The position numbers and the translations under genes are program-made. This document shows positions 42,157-52,385 of a stretch of 64,000 nucleotides of DNA, piece by piece. Every line of letters starts with the position of its first letter. The first letter of the stretch is position 1. Source of the DNA: Polaribacter filamentus (lineage in GTDB: Bacteria; Bacteroidota; Bacteroidia; Flavobacteriales; Flavobacteriaceae); assembly GCF_002943715.1 (NCBI RefSeq), contig NZ_MQUA01000013.1:2555501-2619500 (forward strand), read 5' to 3'. A model generated the notes under the pieces. The model saw nothing but the letters and a program-made list of their open reading frames with translations. It made no database searches and was not told where the DNA came from.

Positions 42157-42801
42157 ATGAAAGAAAAAATAAAAATAGATATCGTTTCAGATGTAGTTTG
42201 CCCTTGGTGTACTATCGGATACAAACGCTTAGAAAAAGCTATTATTGAACTTGGTATTCAAGACCAAGTAGAAATTGAATGGCAACCATTTGAGCTAAAT
42301 CCCAATATGCCTGCGGAAGGTCAAAATGTAACCGAGCACCTTACAGAAAAGTATGGATCTACTTTAGAGCAGCAAAAAGAGTCAAAACAAAATATGACGA
42401 ACGTTGGAAAAGAACTTGATTTCACGTTCGATTATTTTGACGAAATGAGAATGGTAAACACTTTTGAGGCACATATTTTATTAGAATATGCTAAAGAATT
42501 TAAAAAGCAAACCGAACTAAAAATGTGTTTAACGACCGCCTTTTTCAGTGAAAGAAAAGATGTATCTACAAGAGATATTTTAAAACAAGCTTTACAAGCT
42601 GTTGGTTTAAATTCTGAAGAAGGATTAGCAAAATTAGACAACTACGAAGCTCGAAAAGAAATACGAACGAAACAAAATTATTGGAAAAATTTAGGTGTTA
42701 CTTCTGTTCCTACAATTATATTTAATAGAAAAAGTGGCGTAACAGGTGCTCAACCTATAGCTACTTTTAAGCAATTATTATCTGAATTAATTGCCGGATA
42801 A
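42157..42801 (+). CDS. DsbA family (FrnE-like) oxidoreductase
   Basis: 214 residues, thioredoxin fold with helical insertion. The active site CPWCTIGYKRLE near the N-terminus (about 15-25) is characteristic of FrnE/2-hydroxychromene-2-carboxylate isomerase-like DsbA relatives, and the cis-Pro loop is GVTSVPTIIFN. There is no signal peptide, so it acts in the cytosol, unlike DsbA itself. Together with the AhpD-like protein it suggests a TetR-controlled response to thiol or electrophile stress, an inference from context. Confidence 0.92.
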   Translation: MKEKIKIDIVSDVVCPWCTIGYKRLEKAIIELGIQDQVEIEWQPFELNPNMPAEGQNVTEHLTEKYGSTLEQQKESKQNMTNVGKELDFTFDYFDEMRMVNTFEAHILLEYAKEFKKQTELKMCLTTAFFSERKDVSTRDILKQALQAVGLNSEEGLAKLDNYEARKEIRTKQNYWKNLGVTSVPTIIFNRKSGVTGAQPIATFKQLLSELIAG

Positions 42802-42855
42802 AGGCAAACTTAGACCTCGGTTTACATGCTAAAAGGCATAACGTTTAATGATTTT

Positions 42856-42888
42856 AAAATCCATCTAAAAAAGATGGATTTTTTTTAT
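42856..42888 (+). terminator. terminator of the tetR-ahpD-dsbA unit
   Basis: AAAATCCATCT (42856-42866) and AGATGGATTTT (42872-42882), followed by T-rich sequence; the same stem as at 40536-40562. Confidence 0.88.
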
Positions 42889-42915
42889 GCCGTTTTTTTA
42901 TTCTTTAATTTGCAG

Positions 42916-43128
42916 TTAAAAGGTAAATAAAATAATTGCAAAAGTAAACAATGAAACCTGTAAAATAACTCCTGTCGCACTTTCTATTTTTCTTTCATGA
43001 TTTATAACCATAGATTTAATTTGAGAAATAGATTTAGATTTCTCTAACCTCATATTCTTTTTAATTTCTTGTTTGTAAGGCGATGTTAAAATTCCTCTTT
43101 CTTTTGTTACTGTTTTTAAATATTTCAT
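42916..43128 (-). CDS. small hypothetical protein with C-terminal membrane helix
   Basis: 70 residues: a basic, soluble N-terminal part (KTVTKERGILTSPYKQEI, Lys/Arg-rich to about 50) and a C-terminal hydrophobic helix (SATGVILQVSLFTFAIILFTF) at the very end, a tail-anchored layout. Not recognised. It is oriented like ftsZ and lies 192 bases beyond the ftsZ terminator, so it is probably transcribed on its own; the flavobacterial PspC-like or DUF-type small proteins near ftsZ are possible relatives, untested. Confidence 0.5.
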   Translation of the reverse strand: MKYLKTVTKERGILTSPYKQEIKKNMRLEKSKSISQIKSMVINHERKIESATGVILQVSLFTFAIILFTF

Positions 43129-43269
43129 GATACTTAGTGTAATTGATTATGTACCTTAGACGAGACATAAAAAACATTGTTACAAGCTAAACCTCATAAT
43201 ATCAATTAGAAAACATTGTTTTTATAGGATTGATGGTTTACGCCAATTAAAAAAAAGTTATAAAAACAA

Positions 43270-43298
43270 AAAATCACATCTTTTTAGGACGTGATTTT
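43270..43298 (-). terminator. terminator of the dcw/ftsZ operon
   Basis: AAAATCAC (43270-43277) and GTGATTTT (43291-43298), stem extended inward with one mismatch, followed on the minus strand by TTTGTTTTTA, 23 bases after the ftsZ stop. Confidence 0.8.
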
Positions 43299-43320
43299 TA
43301 TATTAAATTTCAAGTAAAAA

Positions 43321-45222
43321 CTAATCTACATTATCGTGTAAAAATGAATTATTCGATTTAAAATCTAATCCATCATCTTCTTTTTTCAATGCAGTTTCAG
43401 CCCTACTTAATGAAGTGTTTTTATCTAAATCTACACCCAATCTTTTATAAGCTGGCTGACGTGAAATTTCATCTACATTCTTGTTCATTTGATCACTGAA
43501 CTTATAATTGAAGCCTTTCATCTTTCTACGTCGTTCTTCTGCTCTTTTTTGCAATTCAGAAATTGTTAAATCTAAAGGAGAAACTTCTTCACTCATCGTA
43601 TCTATATCATTAACTTCTACTGGAGGTTTTCTAGTTTTAAGTTCAAATTGAATTTCTGGTTCTTCAATTTTTTTCTTGTCTACAAAACCAGAACTTTTAC
43701 CAATTGTTGGTTGTGCATCAAAGTCTTCTAAAACATATCTTTTCTCAACTTCTTTTCTTTCAAACTTGATTTCTTGAGCTCCATAAACCTGAATTTCATG
43801 AATATTTAACTCTTTCTCAATATTTAAATTAAATCTAATTTCTTCTTCAGATTTCACTTCTCTAAGAGAAGTTAAAGGCATATCAAACAATAAATCTGCT
43901 TGTATTTGCTTTGGTGCCTCTTCAATTTTTTCTACAACCTTTGCAACATCCGTAATTATAAAATCGTCTTCAGCAACCGCTCCATAAAAAACCTCTTCAA
44001 AACTTACTGGCATACTCGCAATAATTGGGTTTGTAGCAACCAAATCCATTATTGGTTTGCTGTCTTGAATTTCATCACCTAAAGCATGTACAACTTTTTG
44101 CTGAGCTGCATTTGACAATGTTGTATCCTCTATTCCCGTTGATTTAGTTACTTTATTTTCAGTAAAATTATACGTCGCTTTCTGATCGTCTTCTAAAATA
44201 TGAACTACTTTTTTTACCTCTGTATTTGTAATTGAACTTTGTTGATCTGGCGCAAAACCTGTAGCTACAATTGTTACAGCAATGGCATCGCCTAATGCTT
44301 CATCTTCGCCAATTCCCATAATAATATTAGCATCATAACCCGCTTCATCCTGAATGTAATCGTTAATTTCTCCTATTTCATCGAGTGTAACTTCAGTTTT
44401 ACCAGAAACAATTAACAACAATACATTTTTAGCTCCCGTAATTTTATTATCATTTAATAAAGGTGAATCTAATGCTTTCACTATGGCATTTTTTGCTCTA
44501 CTTGCTCCTTCTTCTTTTGCAGAACCCATAATTGCAGTTCCACTATTAGAAAGTACCGTTTTAGCATCATGCAAGTCAATATTTTGTTTGTAGTGATGTG
44601 TAATTACTTCTGCAATTCCTTTAGACGCAGTAGATAAAACTTCATCAGCTTTAGAAAAACCAGCTTTAAAACCAAGGTTTCCATAAACTTCACGCAATTT
44701 ATTATTATTAATAACAATTAAAGAATCTACATTTTGGCGCAGTTGATCAATTCCTAATTGAGCTTGTTTTGTACGTCTTTTTCCTTCGAAAGCAAAAGGC
44801 ATGGTTACAATACCAACCGTTAAGATATCCATATCTTTTGCAATCTTTGCAATAATTGGTGCCGCTCCAGTTCCTGTTCCACCGCCCATTCCTGCAGTTA
44901 TAAACACCATTTTTGTTTGTGTGTTTAACATCTTCTGAATTTCCTGCAGACTTTCTTTAGCTGCTTGTGCTCCTATTTCTGGATTTGCACCTGCCCCTAA
45001 ACCGGAAGTTAAATTTGCACCTAACTGAATTTTATTAGGTATTGGACTATTTTCTAGAGCTTGTGCATCTGTATTACAGATTACAAAATCTACGCCTGTT
45101 ATGCTTTGGGTAAACATATGATTTACTGCATTGCTTCCACCACCACCAACTCCAATTACTTTTATGGTGTTGGATTGTGTTTTTGGCATGTCAAATAAAA
45201 TGTTATCGAATTCTGCGCTCAT
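43321..45222 (-). CDS. ftsZ: cell division GTPase FtsZ, long flavobacterial form
   Basis: 633 residues, much longer than the 380-400 of most bacteria. The tubulin-like GTPase domain (about 15-210) includes GVGGGGSNAVNHM and the signature GGGTGTGAAPIIA; the activation domain runs to about 330. A disordered, charged linker of about 280 residues follows, with VEVNDIDTMSEE and a basic RRAEERRRKMK-like stretch. The extreme C-terminus, SNNSFLHDNVD, is the conserved peptide for partner binding (FtsA). It polymerises into the Z-ring. Last gene of the dcw cluster. Confidence 0.97.
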   Translation of the reverse strand: MSAEFDNILFDMPKTQSNTIKVIGVGGGGSNAVNHMFTQSITGVDFVICNTDAQALENSPIPNKIQLGANLTSGLGAGANPEIGAQAAKESLQEIQKMLNTQTKMVFITAGMGGGTGTGAAPIIAKIAKDMDILTVGIVTMPFAFEGKRRTKQAQLGIDQLRQNVDSLIVINNNKLREVYGNLGFKAGFSKADEVLSTASKGIAEVITHHYKQNIDLHDAKTVLSNSGTAIMGSAKEEGASRAKNAIVKALDSPLLNDNKITGAKNVLLLIVSGKTEVTLDEIGEINDYIQDEAGYDANIIMGIGEDEALGDAIAVTIVATGFAPDQQSSITNTEVKKVVHILEDDQKATYNFTENKVTKSTGIEDTTLSNAAQQKVVHALGDEIQDSKPIMDLVATNPIIASMPVSFEEVFYGAVAEDDFIITDVAKVVEKIEEAPKQIQADLLFDMPLTSLREVKSEEEIRFNLNIEKELNIHEIQVYGAQEIKFERKEVEKRYVLEDFDAQPTIGKSSGFVDKKKIEEPEIQFELKTRKPPVEVNDIDTMSEEVSPLDLTISELQKRAEERRRKMKGFNYKFSDQMNKNVDEISRQPAYKRLGVDLDKNTSLSRAETALKKEDDGLDFKSNNSFLHDNVD

Positions 45223-45291
45223 AATAACGTTTATCTTTTTAAATTGTTATTGTTGTTTTTTTCTTAATTTATTGATGTCCATACTGAATAC

Positions 45292-46623
45292 TTACTCAGC
45301 ATTGTCTAAAAAATCTTTTAATCCTTCGGTAAATTTTTCGAAAAAAGATTTCTTTTTTGGCTTTAATTTTTCCTCAATTATTGGTTCTGGCTCAACTTCG
45401 GCTGTTGTTTCTGGTTCATTTTTAATTTCCTTAACCACCTGTTTAATTTCTTGTACTTTAATCTTCTTCTCCAAACCTACCATCAACAAACCAACGGCTG
45501 TTGCGTACGCCGGACTAGATAAAGCTTCATCAGAATCGCCCGCTAAGTGCTCATTAGGAAAACCAATTCTTGCATCCATACCAGTAATATATTCTACTAA
45601 TTGACGCAAATGTTTTAATTGAGCTCCCCCACCTGTTAACACAATACCCGCAATTAGTTTTCCTTTTGCAGTTTCGTGTCCGTAATTTTTAATTTCTAAA
45701 TAAACATGCTCGATAATTTCTTGAACTCTGGCATGTATAATTTTTGATAGATTCTTTAGGGTAATTTCTTTTGGTTCTCTGCCTCTTAACCCCGGAATTG
45801 AAACTATTTCTGTTTCTTTATTTTCTCCTGGCCAAGCAGAACCAAACTTAATTTTTAATAATTCGGCTTGTTTTTCTATAATTGAACAACCTTCTTTTAT
45901 ATCATCAGTAATTACATTTCCCCCAAAAGGAATTACTGCCGTGTGTCTTATAATTCCATCTTTAAAAATAGCTAAATCTGTTGTTCCGCCCCCAATATCA
46001 ATCAAAGCAACACCTGCTTCCTTTTCTTCTTGACTTAATACTGCGGATGCGGATGCCAAAGGTTCTAAAGTAATATCACTTAACCCTAAGCCGGCACTTT
46101 TTATACATCGTCCAATATTTCTGATGGATGAAACTTGCCCAACAACCACATGAAAATTAGCTTCTAATCGTCCGCCATACATACCAATTGGTTCCTTAAT
46201 ATCTGCTTGAGAATCTACTTTAAATTCTTGTGGCAAAACATGTATAATCTCTTCACCAGGCAACATCACTAACTTATGCACTTGATTTACTAGATTATCT
46301 ATATCTCCTTCATTAATAACATCTTCCGAATTATCTCTGGTAATATAATCACTATGATGTAAGCTTCTAATATGCTGACCGGCAATACCAACAATAACAT
46401 CTTCTATCTTTAGTCCAGAAACACTTTCTGCCTCCTCAACAGCTTGTTGTATCGATTGTATTGTTTGCGTAATATTACTTACAACACCACGCTTTACACC
46501 TAAACTTTTTGATTTACCAATACCAACAACCTCAATTTTGCCATACTCGTTTTTACGACCAATCATAGCAACAATCTTCGTGGTACCGATATCTAAACCA
46601 ACAGCTATTTTGTTGTTTTCCAT
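45292..46623 (-). CDS. ftsA: cell division protein FtsA
   Basis: 443 residues from ATG 46621-46623 (MENNKIAVGLDIGTTKIVAM); an upstream ATG in frame would run into ftsQ. Actin-like ATPase: phosphate 1 loop GLDIGTTK, the 1C subdomain with VGIAGQHIRSLHH, phosphate 2 ALIDIGGGTTDLAIF, adenosine loop GIVLTGGGAQL. A C-terminal extension ends in an amphipathic helix (KKSFFEKFTEGLKDFLDN) that attaches FtsA to the membrane. It tethers FtsZ filaments. 69 bases before ftsZ. Confidence 0.96.
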   Translation of the reverse strand: MENNKIAVGLDIGTTKIVAMIGRKNEYGKIEVVGIGKSKSLGVKRGVVSNITQTIQSIQQAVEEAESVSGLKIEDVIVGIAGQHIRSLHHSDYITRDNSEDVINEGDIDNLVNQVHKLVMLPGEEIIHVLPQEFKVDSQADIKEPIGMYGGRLEANFHVVVGQVSSIRNIGRCIKSAGLGLSDITLEPLASASAVLSQEEKEAGVALIDIGGGTTDLAIFKDGIIRHTAVIPFGGNVITDDIKEGCSIIEKQAELLKIKFGSAWPGENKETEIVSIPGLRGREPKEITLKNLSKIIHARVQEIIEHVYLEIKNYGHETAKGKLIAGIVLTGGGAQLKHLRQLVEYITGMDARIGFPNEHLAGDSDEALSSPAYATAVGLLMVGLEKKIKVQEIKQVVKEIKNEPETTAEVEPEPIIEEKLKPKKKSFFEKFTEGLKDFLDNAE

Positions 46624-46630
46624 TTTTGAA

Positions 46631-47356
46631 TTATTTAGTGCACACAACTTGGTTGTGATATTTTAAATTTATTGCTTTATAATTTTGAATGGTTTTATCC
46701 TCAAATGCTTTATTATAAAACGCTTTTAACTTTTTAAATTTTACATCCACCTCGGTTAAATTTCCGAAATCAATTTTATAATCTCCACTTCTAACAGCGA
46801 ACTGATATTCATTAACGTCAGATTTCTCTATTCCAACGATCTCTTTTTGCAAAAAATTATCTCCCAAAATAAAAGATATCAAAGGCAAAATTTCGTTAAT
46901 TTCTTTATCATTTTTCACTCCTGAAACTAACAAAACTCTTACCGAATAATTGTTCGACAAAGGCACTTTTACTCCTTGTTTATCAACATAGTAAGAATCA
47001 TTTTTAACTATAACTCTTGCCACTGGTACACGCTGTTTAATCACTGTTTTTAATTGCCCGCCAATGGTTAAAAAAACCGTTGCACTTTCCACATAAGGAT
47101 TTTTTAAAACTTTATTTTCTAAACCGTATAAATTTAGCTTAGATTTTGTTCTGTTTTTAACAGTTTCTTCATTTTGTATTAACAATTTGTTAACCATTAA
47201 ATGTGTCAAAAAGTTATTGTTTCCCTGTTCAAATTCTATACTAATTTCTGACACTTTTTTTTGATGATTTCTTGCGGATGAAAAACTATATAAAAACCCC
47301 AAAGCCGTTATTAACATTACAAATACTAGGTATTTTAAAAACTTTTTAAGCGCCAT
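46631..47356 (-). CDS. ftsQ: cell division protein FtsQ
   Basis: 241 residues, single-pass membrane protein: cytosolic few residues, helix at about 8-24 (YLVFVMLITALGFLYSFSS), then a periplasmic POTRA-like region and the FtsQ beta domain. Divergent in sequence, as Bacteroidota FtsQ usually is. Assigned mainly by position between murC and ftsA and by the layout. It helps recruit FtsL/FtsI/FtsW. Its start overlaps the murC stop by 11 bases. Confidence 0.9.
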   Translation of the reverse strand: MALKKFLKYLVFVMLITALGFLYSFSSARNHQKKVSEISIEFEQGNNNFLTHLMVNKLLIQNEETVKNRTKSKLNLYGLENKVLKNPYVESATVFLTIGGQLKTVIKQRVPVARVIVKNDSYYVDKQGVKVPLSNNYSVRVLLVSGVKNDKEINEILPLISFILGDNFLQKEIVGIEKSDVNEYQFAVRSGDYKIDFGNLTEVDVKFKKLKAFYNKAFEDKTIQNYKAINLKYHNQVVCTK

Positions 47357-48698
47357 TCTCCTCAGGTTTTAAAAGTTGATTTGTTATCTCATTTATAAGT
47401 AAACCAATATCACCAGCACCTAACATTGCCACTACTTTTGCTGATGAATTTTTAATATCTTTTATTAAATTATTTTTTTGCGTCAATTTTTTACACCTAT
47501 TACTAATTTTACTTAATAACCAATCAGAATCAACTCCAGCAATTGGCAATTCTCTTGCAGGATAAATATCTAACAATATAACTTCATCAAATTTTGAAAG
47601 TGCTGAAGCAAAATCATCAATAAAATCTCTGGTTCTAGAAAATAAATGTGGCTGAAAAACAACCAACACTTTTTCATTTGGATACATTTCTCTAATTGAA
47701 TTTTCTACCGCATTTATTTCTGTTGGATGATGCGCATAATCATCAATCAACACAAAATCAGCTGTTTTTATTTTATACGAAAACCTGCGTTTTACGCCTT
47801 TAAAAGTTACTAAACGTTGTTTAATGTTTTCTAACGGAACTCCATAAGCATCCGCCATTGCTAAAGCAGCCAACGCATTCATCACATTATGTTTTCCTGG
47901 TAAATGGAACTCAATATTTTTTATAATCTCTGATGGTGTTTGTACATCAAAAATATATTTTCCGCTTTCAATTTTTACATTAAACGCTTTGTAATCTGCT
48001 TCTTCGTTTACAGCATACGTTAATCCTTTTAAAGGCAGACCTTTCGCAACAATTAAAGTATTAGAAACTTTTTTAGAAAAATCTAAAAACGTTTTTTCTA
48101 ATTCTTTTGGATCACCATAAATGTCTAAATGATCTGCATCCATAGAAGTTATACATGCAATATTAGGACTCAATTGCATAAACGATCTATCAAACTCATC
48201 TGCTTCTACCACAGAAATTTTATCATCTCCTAAAATTAAATTGGAGTTGTAATTTTCTGCAATTCCGCCTAAAAAAGAAGTCGCTTTTTCTTGCTGCATA
48301 ATATGACCCAAAATAGAAGAAGTTGTCGTTTTTCCGTGAGTTCCGGCAACGGCCAAACAAAAAGTACTTGCGGTTATTTTCCCTAAAATTTCTGCTCTTT
48401 TTAAAACAGTAAATTTGTTGTCTAAAAAGTAATTAAGCTCTGTATGATTTTTAGGAATTGCTGGAGTGTACACAACCATAGTTTCATCCGTATTTAAAAA
48501 AGAGGCTGAAATACGTTTTACATTATCTTCAAAATGAATTTCAATCCCCAACGCTTCTAAATCATCCGTTACCTGAGAAGAAGTTTTGTCATAACCTGCC
48601 ACCAGCTTGCCATTGGTTGCAAAATAACGCGCTATTGCGCTCATTCCGATGCCTCCAATACCGACGAAATAGATGTTATGTATATTTTTTAAATTCAC
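47346..48698 (-). CDS. murC: UDP-N-acetylmuramate--L-alanine ligase
   Basis: 450 residues. N-terminal Rossmann-like UDP-binding domain ([17 protein letters not shown]), central ATPase with the P-loop [17 protein letters not shown], and a C-terminal domain with [10 protein letters not shown] and [12 protein letters not shown]. It adds L-Ala to UDP-MurNAc in the cytosol, the first peptide step of peptidoglycan synthesis. Overlaps murG by 4 bases and ftsQ by 11. Confidence 0.97.
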   Translation of the reverse strand: MNLKNIHNIYFVGIGGIGMSAIARYFATNGKLVAGYDKTSSQVTDDLEALGIEIHFEDNVKRISASFLNTDETMVVYTPAIPKNHTELNYFLDNKFTVLKRAEILGKITASTFCLAVAGTHGKTTTSSILGHIMQQEKATSFLGGIAENYNSNLILGDDKISVVEADEFDRSFMQLSPNIACITSMDADHLDIYGDPKELEKTFLDFSKKVSNTLIVAKGLPLKGLTYAVNEEADYKAFNVKIESGKYIFDVQTPSEIIKNIEFHLPGKHNVMNALAALAMADAYGVPLENIKQRLVTFKGVKRRFSYKIKTADFVLIDDYAHHPTEINAVENSIREMYPNEKVLVVFQPHLFSRTRDFIDDFASALSKFDEVILLDIYPARELPIAGVDSDWLLSKISNRCKKLTQKNNLIKDIKNSSAKVVAMLGAGDIGLLINEITNQLLKPEENGA

Positions 48699-49785
48699 TT
48701 TTTTAATAATTTTTCAATTTCATTAACAATCGCAGTTGTTGCGCCTGGTAATGCTAATTCCTTTATATTTTTTGATAAATCTTCCTGTTTTCCTCTGTCT
48801 TTTAAAAGCGTTTCAAATACAATAGGAAAAGTTTCTAATTCACTTTCATGTAATAATATAGCGCCGTGCTTGTCTGCAATTGATTTTGCATTTTTTGTTT
48901 GATGATCTTCTGCCACATTTGGAGACGGAATAAATACAACCGGCTTACCAACAATACATAATTCTGAAACAGAACTTGCGCCTGCTCTAGAAATAATAAT
49001 ATTTGATGCAGCATACGCCAAATCCATTCTATTTAAAAACTGGTGAACTTGCACGTTTTCTAATTCATCGTACTTTTTATATTCATCAAAATAGAGTTTT
49101 CCACATTGCCAAATAATTTGAACTTTTTGGCTTTTAAAAAATTCTAAACTGCTTTCTACTAATTGATTTATTTTTCTTGCTCCTAAACTTCCGCCTAAAA
49201 ACAAAATTGTTTTTTTGTTGTATTCAAATTAAAAAAGTCAATTGCTTCTTTTTCTTTTGAATGAATTGTTAACAAATCTTGACGAACAGGGTTTCCCGTT
49301 TTTATTATTTTATCCGAAGGAAAAAAACGTTCTAAATGATCGTACGCAACACATATTTTACTTGCTTTTTTACTCAATATTTTATTGGTAATACCTGGAA
49401 AAGAATTCTGCTCTTGTATTAAAGTAGGAATACTTTTTCTATTTGCCATAATCAATGTTGGGCCACTTGCAAAACCTCCTGTACCTATAGCAACATTTGG
49501 CTTAAATTGCTTAATTATTATATTTGCTTTCCATAAACTACTGATCAGTTTAAAAGGAAAAGACAAATTGTCAACTGTTAATTTTCTTTGAATCCCAGAA
49601 ATCCATAAGCCTTTTATATCATAACCAGCTTGTGGAACTTTCTCCATTTCCATTCTATCTTTTGCACCTACAAATAAAATATTCGCATCTGGATACCGAA
49701 CTTTAATTTCGTTCGCAATTGCTATTGCAGGATAAATATGACCGCCTGTTCCCCCTCCAGAAATTAGTATATTATATGGTTTCAT
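48695..49785 (-). pseudogene. murG: murG (lipid II-forming GlcNAc transferase), frameshifted as read
   Basis: Undecaprenyl-PP-MurNAc-pentapeptide GlcNAc transferase, essential for peptidoglycan. The N-terminal frame (49195-49785) contains [20 protein letters not shown] and [22 protein letters not shown]. The C-terminal frame (48695-49204) contains [23 protein letters not shown] and [20 protein letters not shown]. They meet at a run of seven A (T7 at 49210-49216); eight would give a continuous 363-residue protein. Because the gene is essential and the rest is perfect, a sequencing error is most likely; transcriptional slippage on the A-run is an alternative. Confidence 0.93.
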
Positions 49786-50959
49786 GCAATATATTTAAAG
49801 GATTATCATCTAAAATATCTTCTTCTGTTTCTTCTTTTGATGCGCTTACACTTAGAATCATTCCAAGTGCAAAACACGTCATCCAAATAGAAGTACCTCC
49901 ACTACTAATAAGTGGTAACGTTTGCCCTGTTACCGGAAATAAATTGGTAGCAACTGCCATATTTATAGTTGCTTGAAATATAATAGGACAACCAACTCCA
50001 ACTACTAATAATGTTCCAAAAATGGTGGTTGTTTTTCTAATAACCACAAACATTCTAAAGAATAATAAAAAGTAAATCGAAATAATTAAAAGGCCACCTG
50101 CCAAACCATATTCTTCTATAATAATCGCATATATAAAGTCTGATGAAGATTGAGGTAAAAAGTTTTTTTGAACACTTTTACCTGGACCAACTCCTACGGG
50201 ACCTCCTGTTGCAATTGCAATTTTAGCCTTCTCTACTTGATACGCATCTTTTTCATCCGGATTAGAAAAACTTTCAATTCTGTTTTCCCAAGTTTGCACT
50301 CTATTTGACATTACATCTGGAAAAGCTTTTGAAACCAAAACAAAAAAGGTGAGCGCTAAAAGCCCCATTCCTAAAATAAATGCGATGTATTTTATTGGAT
50401 AACCTCCTATAAAAGCTACCATTAAAATCATCACAAAAATAATGGCTGTTGTAGAAAAGTTTGCGGGTAAAATCAATATTAAAACAGCAGCAACTGGCAA
50501 CCAAAGTTGTAATAAACTTTCTTTAAATTTAATTTCTTTTTCTTTGTTTCTAGCCAAATATCTTGCCACATAAACCATTAAAACTAAACCGGCTAGAGTT
50601 GATGTTTGAAAACCAATACCAACAAAAGGAATATTAATCCATCTACTTGCGTTTGCCCCACCAATGGTCGTTCCTTGTGTTAATGTAAAAATTAACAAAA
50701 TAATTACTATTGGCAGCATGATAACAGATGCACCGGAAAAATATCGATACGGAATTTTATGAACTCCGTAAATAATACCAAAACCCATAATTAATAAAAC
50801 CATATGTTTTACTAAATAACCTAAGGTAGAACCAGAACCAACAACATATACCAAGTTTGTACTTGCGCTGTAAACCGGCATAAATGATAATATCGCCAAA
50901 ACAGCAAAAATTGCCCAAATGGTTTTATCTCCTTTTATATGTTTAAAAATGGTTTTCAT
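49772..50959 (-). CDS. ftsW: peptidoglycan glycosyltransferase FtsW
   Basis: 395 residues, SEDS-family polymerase with about ten membrane helices. Recognisable regions: [49 protein letters not shown] and [14 protein letters not shown] near the end. It polymerises lipid II with FtsI at the division septum. Overlaps murG by 14 bases. A 91-base gap separates it from murD. Confidence 0.96.
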   Translation of the reverse strand: MKTIFKHIKGDKTIWAIFAVLAILSFMPVYSASTNLVYVVGSGSTLGYLVKHMVLLIMGFGIIYGVHKIPYRYFSGASVIMLPIVIILLIFTLTQGTTIGGANASRWINIPFVGIGFQTSTLAGLVLMVYVARYLARNKEKEIKFKESLLQLWLPVAAVLILILPANFSTTAIIFVMILMVAFIGGYPIKYIAFILGMGLLALTFFVLVSKAFPDVMSNRVQTWENRIESFSNPDEKDAYQVEKAKIAIATGGPVGVGPGKSVQKNFLPQSSSDFIYAIIIEEYGLAGGLLIISIYFLLFFRMFVVIRKTTTIFGTLLVVGVGCPIIFQATINMAVATNLFPVTGQTLPLISSGGTSIWMTCFALGMILSVSASKEETEEDILDDNPLNILHETI

Positions 50960-51050
50960 TTTAGCTTTCTTTCTACTTAAATCTTTTAGATTATTGGATG
51001 AATTAATTTTATTTTATTTAAACGAATAAACAATTACATGATTAAACAAT

Positions 51051-52385
51051 CTAAAGACTTCTAACCGCCTCTTTAAACTGGCGACCTCTATCTTCATAAT
51101 TATCAAATAAATCAAAACTCGCACAGGCAGGAGATAGTAAAACTGCATCGCCTCTATCTGCTAACTTATGAGAAACCTTTACAGCTTCTTCTGCTCCAGC
51201 GGTTTCTACAATAATATCTACCACATTTCCAAATGTCTCCTTAATTTTATCATTATCAAGACCTAAGCACACAATTGCCTTTACTTTTTCTCTAACTAAA
51301 GCCAATAAATCATTATAATCATTTCCTTTATCTACACCACCAACAATCCAAACTGTAGGTTTATCCATACATTCTAGGGCATAAAAAGTTGCATTTACAT
51401 TTGTAGCTTTAGAATCATTTATATATTCTACATCTCTAATTTTCGCAACATTTTCTAAACGATGTTCTGCACCTTCAAAATCCTCTAAACTTTCCATAAT
51501 GATTTGTTTACGAACTTTTAATAATTGAGCAGCCATTGTTGCAGCCATGGCATTTTTTGTGTTATGTTTCCCTTTAATTGATAAAGTTGATATAGGCATG
51601 TTAATTTTATCTTTAGTAATGTTGATTATTATGTTATTATCTTTGATATAAGCTCCATATTCTAATTCTTTTTCAAGCGAAAACGGAACTAATTTTGCTT
51701 GCGTTTTATTTACTTTTAACCAATTATCTATAGCTTCGTCATCTGCATCATAAATTAAATAATCTGTTGCTGTTTGATTTTTGGTAATTCTAAATTTTGA
51801 TGCTATATATTTATTAAAATCATACTCGTATCTGTCTAAATGGTCTGGAGTTATATTAGTTAAAATTGCAATATGACTGTTAAAATTTTCAATACCGTCT
51901 AGCTGAAAACTACTTAATTCTAATACATAATTTTCATACTGATTTTCTGCTACTTGTTGCGCAAAACTATCTCCAATATTCCCTGCGATTCCTATATTTA
52001 ATCCCGCTTTTCTTAAAATATGATGTACTAATAATGTTGTTGTTGTTTTGCCGTTTGAACCCGTAATTCCAATAATTTTTGCATCGGTAAATTGTGCTGC
52101 AAATTCAATTTCTGAAATAACCTGAATTCCTTTTTCTTTCAATTTTTTAACCAACTCAACCTTATCAGGAATTCCAGGACTTTTCATCACAACATCAGCA
52201 TTTACTATTTTGCTTTCTGTATGCTGATTTTCCTCAAAATCAATCTCATTATTTAAAAGAACTTCTTTATATTTTTTTGATATATTGCCTTTATCAGAAA
52301 CAAAAATTTCATATCCTTTTTGTTTTCCTAAAATTGCAGCTCCTACACCACTTTCTCCTCCACCAAGAATTACAAGTCTTTTCAT
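51051..52385 (-). CDS. murD: UDP-N-acetylmuramoylalanine--D-glutamate ligase
   Basis: 444 residues. N-terminal UDP-binding domain (LVILGGGESGVGAAILGKQK), ATPase P-loop GITGSNGKTTTTLLVHHIL, and C-terminal domain with NDSKATNVNATFYAL and LSPACASFDLFDNYEDRG. It adds D-Glu to UDP-MurNAc-L-Ala. Immediately downstream of mraY with no gap. Confidence 0.97.
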   Translation of the reverse strand: MKRLVILGGGESGVGAAILGKQKGYEIFVSDKGNISKKYKEVLLNNEIDFEENQHTESKIVNADVVMKSPGIPDKVELVKKLKEKGIQVISEIEFAAQFTDAKIIGITGSNGKTTTTLLVHHILRKAGLNIGIAGNIGDSFAQQVAENQYENYVLELSSFQLDGIENFNSHIAILTNITPDHLDRYEYDFNKYIASKFRITKNQTATDYLIYDADDEAIDNWLKVNKTQAKLVPFSLEKELEYGAYIKDNNIIINITKDKINMPISTLSIKGKHNTKNAMAATMAAQLLKVRKQIIMESLEDFEGAEHRLENVAKIRDVEYINDSKATNVNATFYALECMDKPTVWIVGGVDKGNDYNDLLALVREKVKAIVCLGLDNDKIKETFGNVVDIIVETAGAEEAVKVSHKLADRGDAVLLSPACASFDLFDNYEDRGRQFKEAVRSL

